Shown piece by piece: positions 1 through 12,362 of a stretch of 64,000 bases of DNA; position 1 is the stretch's first letter, and every line of letters begins with the position of its first letter. The stretch is from Mansonella perstans. Lineage: Eukaryota; Nematoda; Chromadorea; Rhabditida; Onchocercidae. Location of the stretch: NCBI GenBank assembly GCA_037074765.1, contig JBAMDO010000149.1, positions 248,001 to 312,000 on the forward strand, written 5' to 3'. The translations under genes were made by a program, and so were the position numbers. The notes below the pieces were generated by a model, which did no database searches, was not told the DNA's origin, and saw only the letters and a program-made list of their open reading frames with translations.

Positions 1-3000
1 GTGTCCTCACATCAATTTTACAGGTAGGTTTTAAAGATTTGAACTCCATAGTTTCACTATTCAAAAGTACGGGAATTGTTTATTGGTTGTAATAAAGTAA
101 TTAACTTATGAAACATTTAATCCCATTAGGTTTTTTTTCCACTCTAGTTAAACGTTTCTGAAGTTATATAATTTTATGAAAATCGAACTTGAGCTGGAAA
201 ACTTTTTTACAAATCCCTGCATTAATTTGAAGCTGTTCAGTTCCTATTCGTGAATCTTTCTATGCATAACCGTTTTTGAAAGATATATGTGCGTGTCTCA
301 GTATCTTTTTACAAACATTGGATTCAGTTATCGGAAACAAGCACTTCATTTGAGTTATTTTAAAGCATTTGCAAACATTTCGAGATTAACTAATAAAAAT
401 TTAGGTAACATTTGTGTATATTGTCCTGGCGGACCAGATTCTGACTTCGAATATAGTACACAGTCTTACACTGGTTATGAGCCTACCTCGATGCGAGCAA
501 TCCGTGCTCGATATAATCCTTTTTTGCAAGCAAGAAGTCGAGTAATACAACTTACGCAACTAGGACATAATGTTGACAAAGTTCGTTCATTTGTTCTAAT
601 TTAAATTTTTTCAAATTGGCAGTTTTTGGCATTGCATGGAAAAAAGTGCCGTAAACTAATAACTTGAAAAGTTTTATGAAATCAGGTTCCTGGGGATTTG
701 AAATTTAATAGAATAAGTGAAGTTAAGATTGATTGTGATAGCTGTGCAAAAAATGAGTGACAAAGTGCTGAGTTCGTTATATGTATAATTCTGATTTCGA
801 AATTGTAATTGTCGATTTGTTACTTTCGTTTCGAAATCCGATTACATTTTCTGACAAGCTTTTTAGATTTTGACTTTTTTTTTAATGTTTACGCGAAGTA
901 TAAAAAGATATCAAAAATAAGCTCTGCAATTCGATGTTTTTTCAGGTGGAATTCATAGTAATGGGAGGCACTTTCATGTCATTACCAGATGATTATCGGG
1001 ATTATTTCATCCGAAATCTTCATGACGCATTGACTGGTCATGCTAGTAGCAGTGTATCTGAGGTTTTTATTTTGTTTTTACTGAGTATTACATTCATTTA
1101 ATCTTACTGTTCATTTGAAAGCCACAGCTATAATATATTGATGGTAAGTGATGAAATTATCATGTTTCAACTGGATTTTTTTTCTTGAACCAAAAATGGT
1201 AAAGTAAGTCCCTTTGCAGCTATTTTATTTTAAATTTCATAATCAAATACACCTTAAACAACAGGCAGTAGAATTCAGTGAACGGAGTCAAGTGAAATGT
1301 ATTGGCATAACAATCGAAACAAGACCTGATTACTGTTTACCGAAACATTTGGATGAAATGTTGAGCTATGGTTGTACAAGGCTAGAAATTGGTGTTCAGT
1401 CAGTCTACGAAGATGTTGCGAGGGACACGAATAGAGGCCATACTGTAAGTTTCCTTGATTGGTTTATTGTTATTCGCGAAATTTATTCATCCTCATAAAT
1501 AAATGATGCAAACTAAAATTTGAGAATGAAAAATTGTAGGATAGCAACCTTTAACTGATTATGCTGAACTGTATCTCGATTCATCTATTAAGGTGAAAAA
1601 GATCTGATAAAACTTAGAGAAATAGAATCGATTCTCTTTTTTAAAAATAACACTATTTGCGTTATTTCCATCCATATTCATGAAAATATTTGCGGCTCAT
1701 TCAGAATTTATTATTGGTGTAAACCTGTTTCTTTTTATTCACTTTTTTAGCTCCAATTGATTTTCGATTATCAATGAAAATAATGCTTTTGGTGTTTAAC
1801 ATCCACTTCATTTTAAATGCAAGACGAGCCATTATTAAAAGAGTGAAACTCTCTTTCGCGATAATTGATTAAAATTGTCGCAGATTTTTAGTTTATAATT
1901 AATTATTGCAGGTGAAAGCAGTATGTGAATGCTTTGAAATGGCAAAAGATACGGGTTACAAGGTAGTAATACATATGATGCCTAACCTCCCTAATGTTGG
2001 GATTGAACGGGACATGGAACAATTTATCGAGCTTTTTGAAAATCCAGAATTTCGACCAGATGGTCTCAAATTATATCCAACGTTGGTGATTCGCGGAACT
2101 GGCTTATATGAATTATGGAGAACAGGACGTTATAAAAGTTACCCACCAGAGGTCCTGCTTTTACAAAAATTTACGAATTTAATCGAAGTAGTCACTGGAT
2201 TAACCGTCATTTTTTTCGCGGTCTTTCTGTTGCTGTTGCAATAGATTTCCGATGATCGAAGAACCTAGTACTAGTACGCGATGTCAAATGTCAGAATTCC
2301 ATTTAATACTAGAGAGCATGGAATAAGTTTGGCTTCTCTGAAAGTCGTTAAATTTAAAGATGTGATTTCATATGTTTCTATACTTCATCATTTTTGTATA
2401 AAATTTTCTATTCGATTTTTACAGAAATTCATAAATATGTTGCAGTTTCAGATAATTCAAAAATTTTTTGCAAGTGAGATTTTAAGATGCCGATATTTTT
2501 AAAGATTTTGGTTGATTTGACGGCCCGTATTCTGGCTTTGATTCCTCCGTGGACTCGTGTTTATCGTGTACAACGTGATATACCAATGCCGCTTGTGACT
2601 AGTGGAGTGAAGTATGGAAATCTCCGTGAACATGCTCTGGCACGTATGAAACAGCTTGGTACTGTATGTCGGGATGTTAGAACACGTGAAGCTGGGATTC
2701 AGGTGCATTTTAAAATTCTTAATCATATTTAAGTTGTTCGCTCTCCAAGTTAGAGTAATTGAGTACTTAAGAAGAAAAAACTGAACTGTAGAGTTCTTAT
2801 GATTTTAGCGTGGTCCCAAACTTGTTTTGTACAATAAATTAGGTAACTGATTTACTGAAAAATGAGTGAAATGCATTATTTTCTATCTTCATTTATTAGC
2901 AGTAAGTTCCTACCGCGACTTATATTTCGTTTCAAATCGATTCAGAAATTTGGTTTTTGAAAAGAGAATTCGGGAGGTTTCTGCAAAATTATCATGACAT

Positions 3001-5219
3001 ACCTTTTTTTCGATTTTTTTTTTTAAATTTGCAGCTTATGAAGTAGTTGATCATGTTAGAATTTCAGGAAATACATAATAAAGTCCGTCCTTATCAAATT
3101 GAGCTGATTCGTAGGGACTATGTTGCTAATGGTGGATGGGAAACGTTTCTTTCTTACGAGGATTCAGAACAGGTTGTGAAATTCTTAACATATCGATTAA
3201 ATGTTCAATCGCGATTTATAAGGATTGACATTTGTAACTTACTATTCATTTCTGCACATTGCTGTTTTAAAAATGTCTTCTTTTTCAGGATATTTTGATT
3301 GGCCTTTTAAGATTACGAAAATGTTCTGGCAAAGTTCATCGATTGGAGTTGAAGGTATTGTTTTCGATTATGCACTAAGAATTTAAATAGTGTTTTCGAT
3401 TCGTCATTAAGAGTTTAAGTAATAGGTTAATATCGTAGTGACGCAAAAATGAGGATTCATTGAAATCAATAATGGAAGTGTAAATTGACTCCTTGATTAA
3501 CTAGACTTTAGCTGTCTGTTTTTCTAAACTGTATCTTCCGAAATTACAAAAGTGTTGGATTATTAAGGAATTCTTGAAAATCGTTCGAGCATAATCTATC
3601 TCTTTATAAAGGAGGTAGGAATACAAAAATGATTCTTAAGAGAGAACGAGATACTCAGTATTCTCTCTGTGCCTACGCGCGTTACTTGTGAACAGGATAA
3701 AGTGGCTGCTACGCTGGAAATGCAGGAGCTAAGAAAAAATTTTAAATAGTTTCTCAGAGGTGGAGATTTTGGTAGATTTTGAAAATTAGGGACTGAAGAA
3801 CGAGTTTGGGATCATTATTAAATAGCTGTAAAAAGTGCTTGTAAGAAAAGAAAATTTTTCGGTGCATGATAACCGCAGAGAATTATAAGCAGGAAAGGAG
3901 GTGTTAAAAGTTCAAACACATTTAATCGACTTTTTGCTTCTGTTATTTTCGATCCTTATTTATAACTTTCATGGAAAATTTTGAGATTAAGTTGTTTTTT
4001 AATTTCTCAGGACTGTTAGGTTTGTTGCAATGTTGTTAATTCTTCACCAGTGTAATTCCATCATTCTGCGTTATGTTTCTCATCTTTCGGTGATCTAGCT
4101 ACAAATTGAAAACGTAGCACATCATTTTTGAAAAGAAGGTGTTAATGGTTTAAATACATCTGAAAAGATTTGGATTCCCTATCTGCTCTGGGAACTGAGA
4201 TTTTAATACTGCAGTTTTGCACTTGAATAGTTTTAAATGTAATTCTTCCCAATTGTATTTTGCGTTGTTTCACCTATTTTAATCCAAGAATTCAAGATAA
4301 GTTTGGGAGTTTGGTAGCTAACGGCCTAGATATTAAATGCAAAATTTCTTTTAAAAATTTTTTAGCAGTGAATCATTTGTAGGGTGGAGTATCGATCGTT
4401 CGTGAGTTGCATGTTTATGGTTCAGTAGTGCCCGTATCGACTCGTGATCCATCCAAGTTCCAACATCAGGGATTTGGGCAACTACTAATGGAAGAAGCAG
4501 AACAAATTGCCAAAAATGAACATAACAGCAGAAAATTGGCAGTTATTTCTGGTGTGGGTACAAGGAATTATTATCGGTTAGTTTTATCATCTTTGTTCCT
4601 GGAGTTTTTTAGAAATATTTGAAATCCGCTAAGTTATTGAACGTGTTTATGCCCTGAACTTAAATTGTTTCGTATCACTAGATGTTAAACAGCAGCATTT
4701 CCTATAGGACTGAGATCTTTAAACAAAAATTTCCTGATTTTACCTGATTATTGAAGTCCATACAACAAAAATTTGGAAACCTTATGCTGCAAGAAACAGA
4801 CAAGAATTTCGACATTTTTTACTGTGTTAACCAGTGAGACATTTTTGGTACCTTTGCTATGAACTCCATCATTAGTTTCTGGTTTATGAATTCGGTTTGG
4901 CTAATTTTGCTTCATTAGAATCGTTTAGTTATTGTTTGTTTGTGAAAGTTTCTCAAGTTATGATATTAGATTTTTTCTAGGAAACTGTTGAATTGAAATC
5001 CATTTTGGGCATGTACAGCTGCGAAAAGCATTTTTTTATTTCTTTGTCTTTGTGGGATTTATCAGATTTTATTTTCACTTTATGTGGTGACTCGTTACAA
5101 TTTGAATGTTTTGCTGTAATATTCGTTCTTAGATTTCTTTTGAGCGAATGTTGTAACAAGCTGTTTCCAGGAAAATGGGATACGAACTGGATGGTACTTA
5201 TATGTCGAAGTCGTTGTAA
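1..5219 (+). CDS. elpc-3: Elongator complex protein 3 (ELP3), 5'-truncated by window edge
   Basis: Catalytic subunit of Elongator, a radical-SAM enzyme with an acetyl-CoA-binding domain that modifies wobble uridines of tRNA. Ten exons join in consistent phase: 1-23, 405-580, 946-1062, 1265-1444, 1912-2151, 2505-2702, 3068-3172, 3289-3354, 4383-4576, 5171-5219, giving about 448 residues against about 550 in family members, so roughly 100 N-terminal residues lie outside the window. The radical-SAM cysteines form C-x9-C-x2-C. The first Cys is codon 2-4 of the window and the other two follow the first intron. [46 protein letters not shown] and [19 protein letters not shown] are hallmark stretches. 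The C-terminal acetyltransferase fold shows [15 protein letters not shown] and ends [15 protein letters not shown]. Only the short exon at 3289 departs from the family, with [10 protein letters not shown] before GGVSIVREL. Family identity is certain. Confidence 0.97.
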
Positions 5220-7999
5220 TCTTCACTTCCTGTAGTTTTTAATCTAAATGCTATAAATATTGCGGTTTATGTTTATGAATATAATTTTCAATATTTTGAA
5301 GTTTTTTGTTTGAAACTTTTAAAGGAATTGTAATTCTTGCTCAAAAAATATGATTAATATGGCTTTTTGGCTTTATTTTAAAGACTAATTTAATTTGTGC
5401 TCCTCCTTAATTATCTTGCAATGATACCATTTTGGATGCTGAGAAGTACTTAGGATTCGATGAGTTTTTGCAGAAGTCCACCAGTTACATATTGTAATAT
5501 CTCTCTGCTTGAAAATCATAGCTATACAATAAGCGACGAAAATGGGAAATTCAATCTCGAGCTATGTGATCGCTTGTTTCCATAAAACAGGCTTCATACA
5601 AATTATGAGATCGGTATGATAGACTAAAAACTTTCCGTAAGATGCATACAGAACGAGGTTGCAAAGCAAAGGGGGAAATTACTTAGCATTATTCAATTGT
5701 ATATATCTCTGATGAAGTTATGGCTAATTAAGATCTTTGTGATCTTAACGAAATGGTGAGGAATGTGCTGCATGATATCAATAACTACATATGAATAGAG
5801 GGATTGAAGATAATTGGTGATGATTAGCCTTCTCTTCACCTTAAATATTTTTTGAAAAAAAAAAAGTGGGAATTTTGAAAAAAGTGTTAAAATATTTCAA
5901 GAAAGTATGTGTAAATTTACTTTTTTTCTGGAGGTTCCAAGCCAAGTTACACTTAGTAGAAAGTTCCATGCCAGTTCAGAATTCACCTTTAGCATATTTA
6001 CCTTGTCCTTCTCCAAAAATTGATTTATAGCAGAATGACACTGCATGGCCTTAGGAATTTTGCGCTATTGAAGGAAAGCAAAAATCTAGAATGATTCAGA
6101 GAACTATATTCCATTTAAAAATCCCCTTCTAATTATTATTTTTGGAAGATAAACATGAATTAAGATAAATTACGCGTAACGAAAGAAACTACAGTGCTCT
6201 ACTTTATTCTATCATACCGGAAAGAGAGTTTATCTTTCCCTAAGAAACAGTGGTTGATTCGAAATCGTTTCTAACTTGCACAAATTTGATTCAAAATGGA
6301 TATCCTACTGGCGAATTTTATTCTCTGCATGTTTTTTACCTTGAAATAAGTCTGTACTTAGGCTAGGCATAATACATCAGAAGATGAATTTAGCAAGAAT
6401 CTCGAAGAATGCCTGTTAAGCTCAAAAACATGCGAAAAAAAATTACAATGAATATAACAGAGCTTATTAATGAACGGAAAAAGAGGAGTCTTACAATTTG
6501 TTGATCTTGTTATTGCAGTTCTCAGATTTTGATTTCAGCTTTTTAAAGTGTAGTTTCAAATCCAAGTATGAATAGTTTCAAACCTGGTTTTAAGATTGTA
6601 AGCCTTTTCATTCATCTTGTTTACTTGGTTCCACTTGCCTAATTAGATAATTTGTCTTGCAAGGTACCACCAAAAATTTCATCATCGCAATTAATACAGG
6701 AATCGTAACCAACGATCATATTTAATCGCCACAGCTCTTCTAATTTATCGCCTATCCCGTTTGCACCATTTTTTAAATATAAATTATATCAGCAACAGGA
6801 TACGGCAGTTCACCAATACAGAGAGGGTTTGCTGCCAGATACTCTGTTCTAACAGAAGACTTTAGTTGCGCATACAATTATTTTATAGATCTTTTATTCA
6901 CTTATAATACTTGGCCCATTCTATCTGTGATACTTGTTCCATGTTTTGTTTCCTAATTATATTATAATTTGTTGAATTTTTTGTAATGCGAAAATACTGT
7001 AGGTACAGAATGTAATGCTATCGATAGCTAATTAAGAGGATTACAGTTAGCATCCAACTCTTCCATGTAAAATTTTCATGATAAAAATCTGGGATCTCTA
7101 ATACTGCATTAAATCAAATCCGTCCAAATGCTCGAAAGTTTTATCTTCCAGCAATTCAGTTAGGAGTGGTATTAATTTAGAGCTTTCATAGCTCTACGAA
7201 TTGAAAAAGAAACATTCGGAAAATTATTTCCCAGTTGTGCAAAACATAGTTCGGGATTCAGCTTTTTTAAGGAAAGCATGCTAGAATTATGTATGAATTG
7301 ATAGTAAGAAATCAGCTATTTCTGGCTGAGTATCACGACAGCGGAAAGAAGAGCAAATATGTGCGAAAGGGCCATTTAGAAACTAATATTTTATTCAAAA
7401 TTGACTGAAATCAACAGCAGTCTTACCATAACGTGATCTATGAATTCATAATTCCATGGTAAAAGGAGCTAGCTCATTTAAAAATCTCCAAACAATCACA
7501 TATTTCTGTTTTTGCTATTGCTAATTTTTAAGGTGCTTCACAATTGCTAAGAGAGGAAAGAAAAGTTCTTAAAGCATGAAAAATTGCTTAAGTTACATAA
7601 ATATAAATAATAAGCTCACAAAAATGATATAATAGTGAAGTTCAAGAGCACTTTCAAAATAAGGTATAATTTTTCCAATTGATCGTTTTATATCATTCCC
7701 AAGATATGCTTTAAAATTCCTCAAGTGTCTATTCCTTAAAATTTGTTTGAAAGGCACCAGTTATAAAATGTTTCACACAAAAACAATGGTTTTATAACTA
7801 TGACATACACTACTGAAACAGATATGCGAACTTCAAAATGTTCTAAGCAGTAGAACAGCACTTTAAAGTAAACTTTTTATCATCAGCAGCTGCAGCAGCT
7901 AACCTTTGAAAATTACTGTCCGTTAGATTTTGGAATTTCCATTTGGCTGATAATGTCGTACATTGATGCGCGATTCTTCGATATGCCAACACGATTTAG
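5220..7999. other. Intergenic, mostly non-coding AT-rich DNA
   Basis: I see no intact gene downstream of ELP3. The stretch contains one decayed minus-strand coding fragment (6639-6859, listed separately). The rest has frequent stops in all frames and no convincing exon with both splice sites. Confidence 0.6.
6639..6859 (-). pseudogene. Decayed coding fragment, possibly from a Cys-loop receptor extracellular domain
   Basis: On the minus strand two overlapping open stretches follow each other with a frame change near 6772. The upstream part reads NPLCIGELPYPVADIIYI. The downstream part includes KNGANGIGDKLEELWRL, then a Cys-x2-Cys pair and a stop at 6639. In Cys-loop ligand-gated channels the second loop cysteine is followed by a pattern like C-P-L-x-I-x-S-x-x-Y-x-x-x-D-I-x-Y. 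Here the PL-x-IG-x3-YPV-x-DIIY spacing fits, but the loop cysteine position is Asn and the frame breaks. The match is by eye and short. No transmembrane exons of such a gene were found on this strand nearby. Confidence 0.3.
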
Positions 8000-8220
8000 A
8001 AGAGTTGAAATTTGTCGTTGAAAATCGTCATCCTCTTGTTGATTCAACGCAACACGCTGCAAATTTACGAACTTTCATAAAAATTTTTATCGCTTCTGAC
8101 TCCAGGACTATTGAAATTCCAAGTCTTAGTTCAACAGTGATTTGTAAAAGCATTATTACAGCATTTTCAGTGGAGAAATATGGTGTAAATAGCGATGTAT
8201 GGATTTGCATGAGGAGATTA
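8000..8220 (+). CDS. Orphan exon-like open stretch, unrecognised
   Basis: Open frame after a plausible acceptor (GATTTAG at about 7993-7999). It reads ELKFVVENRHPLVDSTQHAA, then RTFIKIFIASDSRTIEIP and on to SDVWICMRRL. Possible donors are GGT|gtaaat at 8184 and TTA|gtatct at 8220. Codon use is less AT-driven than the flanks. The central part has the alternating hydrophobic look of a ubiquitin-fold or Ras-association strand pair, but I cannot name a family. It is the only support for a gene in this interval and may be a fossil. Confidence 0.25.
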
Positions 8221-9281
8221 GTATCTCAGTTAAGAAATTTATTCATTTAATCCATTTGCTTGTATTTAGATTGAAAGTTTTCACATTTAAAATATTTTTC
8301 AGGCAAAAAATCCAATTATTTATTCTGCAGATTTTCTTAATTCATACGCATACTGAAGTGATAAATCTCCGAATAGAATAACTTTAATGGAGCAATATGT
8401 CGAGTGTAAAAGACTTCAATAAATCTCCAATAAACAGATCCTTAACTGCTCTTAACTGAACAGATCCTTAACTGATTGAAACATAGAAAAAACAGCCATC
8501 ATCAAATGCAATTCATCTGAGAAAGCCAGAAGAGAACAAGTATATTTCAAAGTTTCAGGATAGTCGAAAAAAAGTGAATGCAGTAAATGGAAGTATTTTA
8601 TCGCATAAGCAATCACTGATTTATTAAATGTTCGAAATAAAAAAAGCTTTCAATAGCTCCAGAAATACTTTTCTATAAGCTGCAGATTTTAAGAAAAACA
8701 ATAATCTATCATTAACTTAAGATTGTGATTTATAATGAAATACCTAGGCTAAGAAATCTGAATGTCATGCAAGTTTAAGTTGTATCAAGATTATCTCAAT
8801 GAATTCATAAACTGTTGGAAACCAAAATCATCAAAGTTTAAGACATCATTAATTTCTGCAGAGCCATAAAGCATACTAACTCTTTCAATTGGGAAGACTT
8901 CAGAACCAGTCACGAATCACTGTCAACTTGATCTAGTTATCAGAACATTAACTGTCAGATGCTAACCGTAATCCTCTGTCAGATGCTGAAGATGATTAAT
9001 ATAGAAGACGTCACACTCTATAAGATTAATTTTCATGAAAAGTTATTTAACCAATGTATAAAAAGGATTTAAGTGATATAACAGCTTCGAAAAGAAAATC
9101 GAGTCCAGAATACCTGATCCAATCATCAACCCTTTCAGATGTCTTTTTTCTTAATCAGTGCTATACGATGATGAAAGTGCATTGGACAATATTAAGTTAA
9201 TATGCTGAAAGTTGCAATCGAATACTATTTCTTGTCTTTCATTAAGTAAAATCAAAATTTAAATAACTTATAAACTTCTAG
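8221..9281. other. Non-coding AT-rich stretch with two short direct repeats
   Basis: No gene seen. A 15-base unit, ACAGATCCTTAACTG, occurs twice between about 8430 and 8480, and CTGTCAGATGCT occurs twice between about 8940 and 8990. Both are minor local duplications. Confidence 0.5.
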
Positions 9282-9450
9282 TATTATTTATGTGAAATTT
9301 GGCCAAGAGCAACGAATACTGAAATGTAATCTGGCAATATTCACTACAGATACGAATAAAATACCTAAAGATCAAATTGCTTATGTCCAACCTGGCGAAC
9401 ACTTGAACTTAATCCCACAAATCATCGAAAAAAGCAATCCTAACGCACTG
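9282..9450 (+). CDS. Orphan exon-like open stretch, unrecognised
   Basis: Bounded by an acceptor (CTTCTAG) and a canonical donor (GCACTG|gtaaat). The frame carries one leading base, then IIYVKFGQEQRILKCNLAIF and, further on, IAYVQPGEHLNLIPQIIEK, ending SNPNAL in phase 0. Its end phase is compatible with the orphan exon at 14625, which starts in phase 0. The two could belong to one plus-strand gene whose intron contains the minus-strand bublin-like gene. No family recognised. Confidence 0.3.
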
Positions 9451-10174
9451 GTAAATGTATTTCAAATTCATGTTTACATTCTGGAAAAATATTCGGCTTT
9501 TTAAATTAGAAATATGTTTAACCTATTAAATTTTAAAATACAAACAGATAATCCTGTTGTCGGGAAAACCGAAATAATTGTATTACAAAACGTTTGGGAC
9601 AAGCCAGATCATTTATGCTATGATTATTTCTATGAGACATAATTAATTGCAATACATCGCATATTGATTTATTTTCTTGTTTTTAAAGTTTCAAGGTTTT
9701 ACTATAAATTTTAACAGCTGAGTGATTTGAGGAAGTCTGTCACAATGAGATTTATTATTATTTTTTTCTTGTAAAATCATATCTTTGGGCCTATTTCCGT
9801 AAATAAGATTCATTAAAAGTCCTCTAATCTTATAAAATCTTATAAATGCCGTTAATTAATTGCAACTCTCAGTAATCTGATTTATTAATTCATTGTAAAC
9901 AATTTACACCCATGTAAAAGCTCTCTAACTGTACTTAGATTATTATTAGTTTTACAATAATATTATCTTCTATCACTTCTATTACTATTCTTTGCCTTGA
10001 TTTAGCGTTCAATAACCTTTTTGTATTATCATGACGTCCTTCGTACTCCTCCTTAATCCTATTTTTTAATCGTTATATTAATACTTACATATTTCGCTCG
10101 TCGTTCTATTATAATTGGTGTCTGAACAATTATAAAACTACAACTAGTTGTGCGTACCAATTCAATTCGTGAAA

Positions 10175-12077
10175 TTATCGAAGAGTACGTAAGTCACTCA
10201 TTTCAAATTTTTCTTTCTTATTAACTAACAAAATTTTCCCGACACCTACTTCATGAAAAGAGCGGCGTCTTTTCTCGCGTTCTTCTTTCTGGTGTTTCAA
10301 AGTATCCATCAGTTTTTCATTGTGTGCCTTGATCCTTTCCTCAACTTTATCCATGTAATGATTCAAATGATCCAATTGCGAATCCAATTTTCGAATCTCT
10401 ATAAAAAAAAATAACATACGCAAAAAAAAAGTACGGTAAAACAAAAATTCGCCTTGCTTGAAGCGAAATGTTCCCCCTTTCCCTCTATAACTGTTAGAAA
10501 AACATAAATGAGATGGGGAGAGAAGTGATTCATACATACATAATTTATAACTAGTTCGTTCATCTGGCCCAGAAGAAAAAAATGATAGTGCAGACTTTGT
10601 CCATCCATTATTCATTCCTTTTATAAACAACCACAGTTAATAATATAAAAAAGAAACGGCCACAATTGCCATAATTTTTAGCCCTTTAAAAATAGCCAAA
10701 GCATTTGAATTGAAAAAATATTTTTAGACAGGTAAGCAGTGATTTTAATTTCGCTTAGAAAACAAATGTTGATAAATTTTATCGCTTGAACAGAGTCATA
10801 ATTTTCAAAAAAACTAATATTCTGCTAAAATCTACCTTCATTCCCATCATCTTCGGGTGTAATTTCATTGAGCACTTCAAGACCGTGTCGTAGCACCGCA
10901 AGCGAACTACTTTTATTGTTTTCATTTACTGCTGATATAGTATCATCTGCTGTTATCTGCAACATTTCAATATTTAAAACTGTAAGTTTTAGGTAATTGC
11001 AAACTTATACATTCAAATTGCGGCGAAATCAACTTTTTATTTACAACCAGCGCTAAACTATTCAAGCTGCAAGCTAATTAATTTTGATTCAATCAAAATG
11101 GAATTTGAAAATATTTGCAAATTATCCACGACAATTGAAGGCAGTTCACTATGCGAAAATAAAAGAGCTAGAAACAGTTGATAGTGAGATTATTCTGGTA
11201 ACTTTGAAATGTAACTTAGAAATATTTCCCAAAGACTGATCGTGGTCTATTTATAAACTGTCTCAAATTTATATTAACTGAATGCTTGATAAAAAATCAG
11301 TAAATGAAGAAAAATAAAGATGTGATTTTTCCTTCGCCAAGTGGCGAGAAAACAAAGTTTGGCGACAAAAATAAGCAATATTTTAAAAACCATTCACTTG
11401 TTTGCATCATTTTGAAGGGTTTTTTGGAGAAAAGCAGGATATACTGCAAAACATATATACCAAAACGCGAACTGAATCTAACTTATAATTGAATAAATCA
11501 TTAGCAAACTTCAAATTTTTAATTTAAAGCATCAATTTATAAATCTATACTAAATAAGAGTTCCCTGTTTGACAAATACAATTTATTCGATACTAGCTTA
11601 AAGTATGTTGTAAAAGAAGTACAGTACGAAAGCTGATGTGTTCTAGACTACTGATCAACAGAGGATTAAATTCGAGACTTATCCGTCACACATTTTTGCT
11701 ACTTTCTTCGCTTAAACTTTCAGGCGCATCATCACCTTGAAAATGCGCCACTTTTCTAGAATACAATTGAAGAATGCACATACCTGTTGCTGAATTTGGG
11801 AAAGAGGTCTATTCCTCATTCGGACAACGGTCACACTCTCTTCAGTTCCCACCGATGGTGACGACGACTTAATAATCTGATCACTACTCGATTTGTTTTT
11901 ATCGTTAATTTCCTGACTCTGAACTGGTTGTAGCAGTTGTGGTTGTTCTTGTTGCTGCTCGTCAACATTACTGGTTGATGTGGAGGAGGATGAAGTGGAC
12001 AATAACGTTGGTGATAACATTATGTTCTGATCACTATTGTCACCATTAACTATCTTGTTTCTTTTGTCACTGTTCAT
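10175..12077 (-). CDS. bbln-1: Bublin (BBLN/UPF0184)-like coiled-coil protein
   Basis: Three minus-strand exons join in phase: 12077-11784, 10956-10836 and 10398-10175, giving about 212 residues. The first exon encodes a low-complexity region rich in Ser, Gln and Asn. The last exon holds a coiled coil around residues 140-185, from EIRKLDSQLDHLNHYMDKVE to KHQKEEREKRRRSFHE. This aligns without gaps to the conserved segment of vertebrate bublin (formerly C9orf16): L-D-x2-(I/L)-N-x3-D-x2-E-E and then L-x3-L. In C. elegans, BBLN-1 is an intermediate-filament-associated protein needed for intestinal apical morphology, which suggests a similar cytoskeletal role here. The protein is much longer than the 83-residue human form because of the N-terminal extension. 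The start is the first ATG of the first exon. Another coiled-coil family cannot be fully excluded. Confidence 0.68.
10399..10835 (-). other. Intron 2 of the bublin-like gene
   Basis: Bounded by donor GAAG|gtagat and acceptor TTTATAG. The open frame running through part of it on the minus strand is intron read-through joined to the last exon. Confidence 0.6.
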
Positions 12078-12362
12078 TTAAAACATATATTTGAGCTGTT
12101 GTTGCTGCTTCACTTAATGCTGTCGCTTATTCGGTAATGAACTGTTTTCTTCAAACAGATCCATTAAATGATAGCCGGAGAATAATAATGATAATAACTT
12201 AGATAATCCGACGGTTATTAACGAATCGCAGAACATTGTCAGCACTTTTCTAATTGATTTAGACGAAGAGCAGTTAGAGGACAATATGGGCAATCGATAA
12301 TACAAGAACGATGCAATTTTAGGCCCTTCAAGGAAGAGCGACAACTGAAGAAAAAGTAGCAA
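12078..12362 (-). other. 5' leader of the bublin-like gene with upstream ORF
   Basis: A 36-base gap separates the bublin-like ATG from an upstream open frame ending at 12114 (…LFEENSSLPNKRQH). It runs back past a CTTTTTCTTCAG acceptor at about 12346-12357 on the minus strand. That acceptor could be a spliced-leader trans-splice site. The open frame has no family resemblance. It is either leader sequence with an upstream ORF or an unrelated chance ORF. Confidence 0.3.

Noticed and set aside
8028..8210. 60-codon minus-strand ORF
   Set aside because: Shadow of the plus-strand open stretch at 8000-8220, which has the better splice context.
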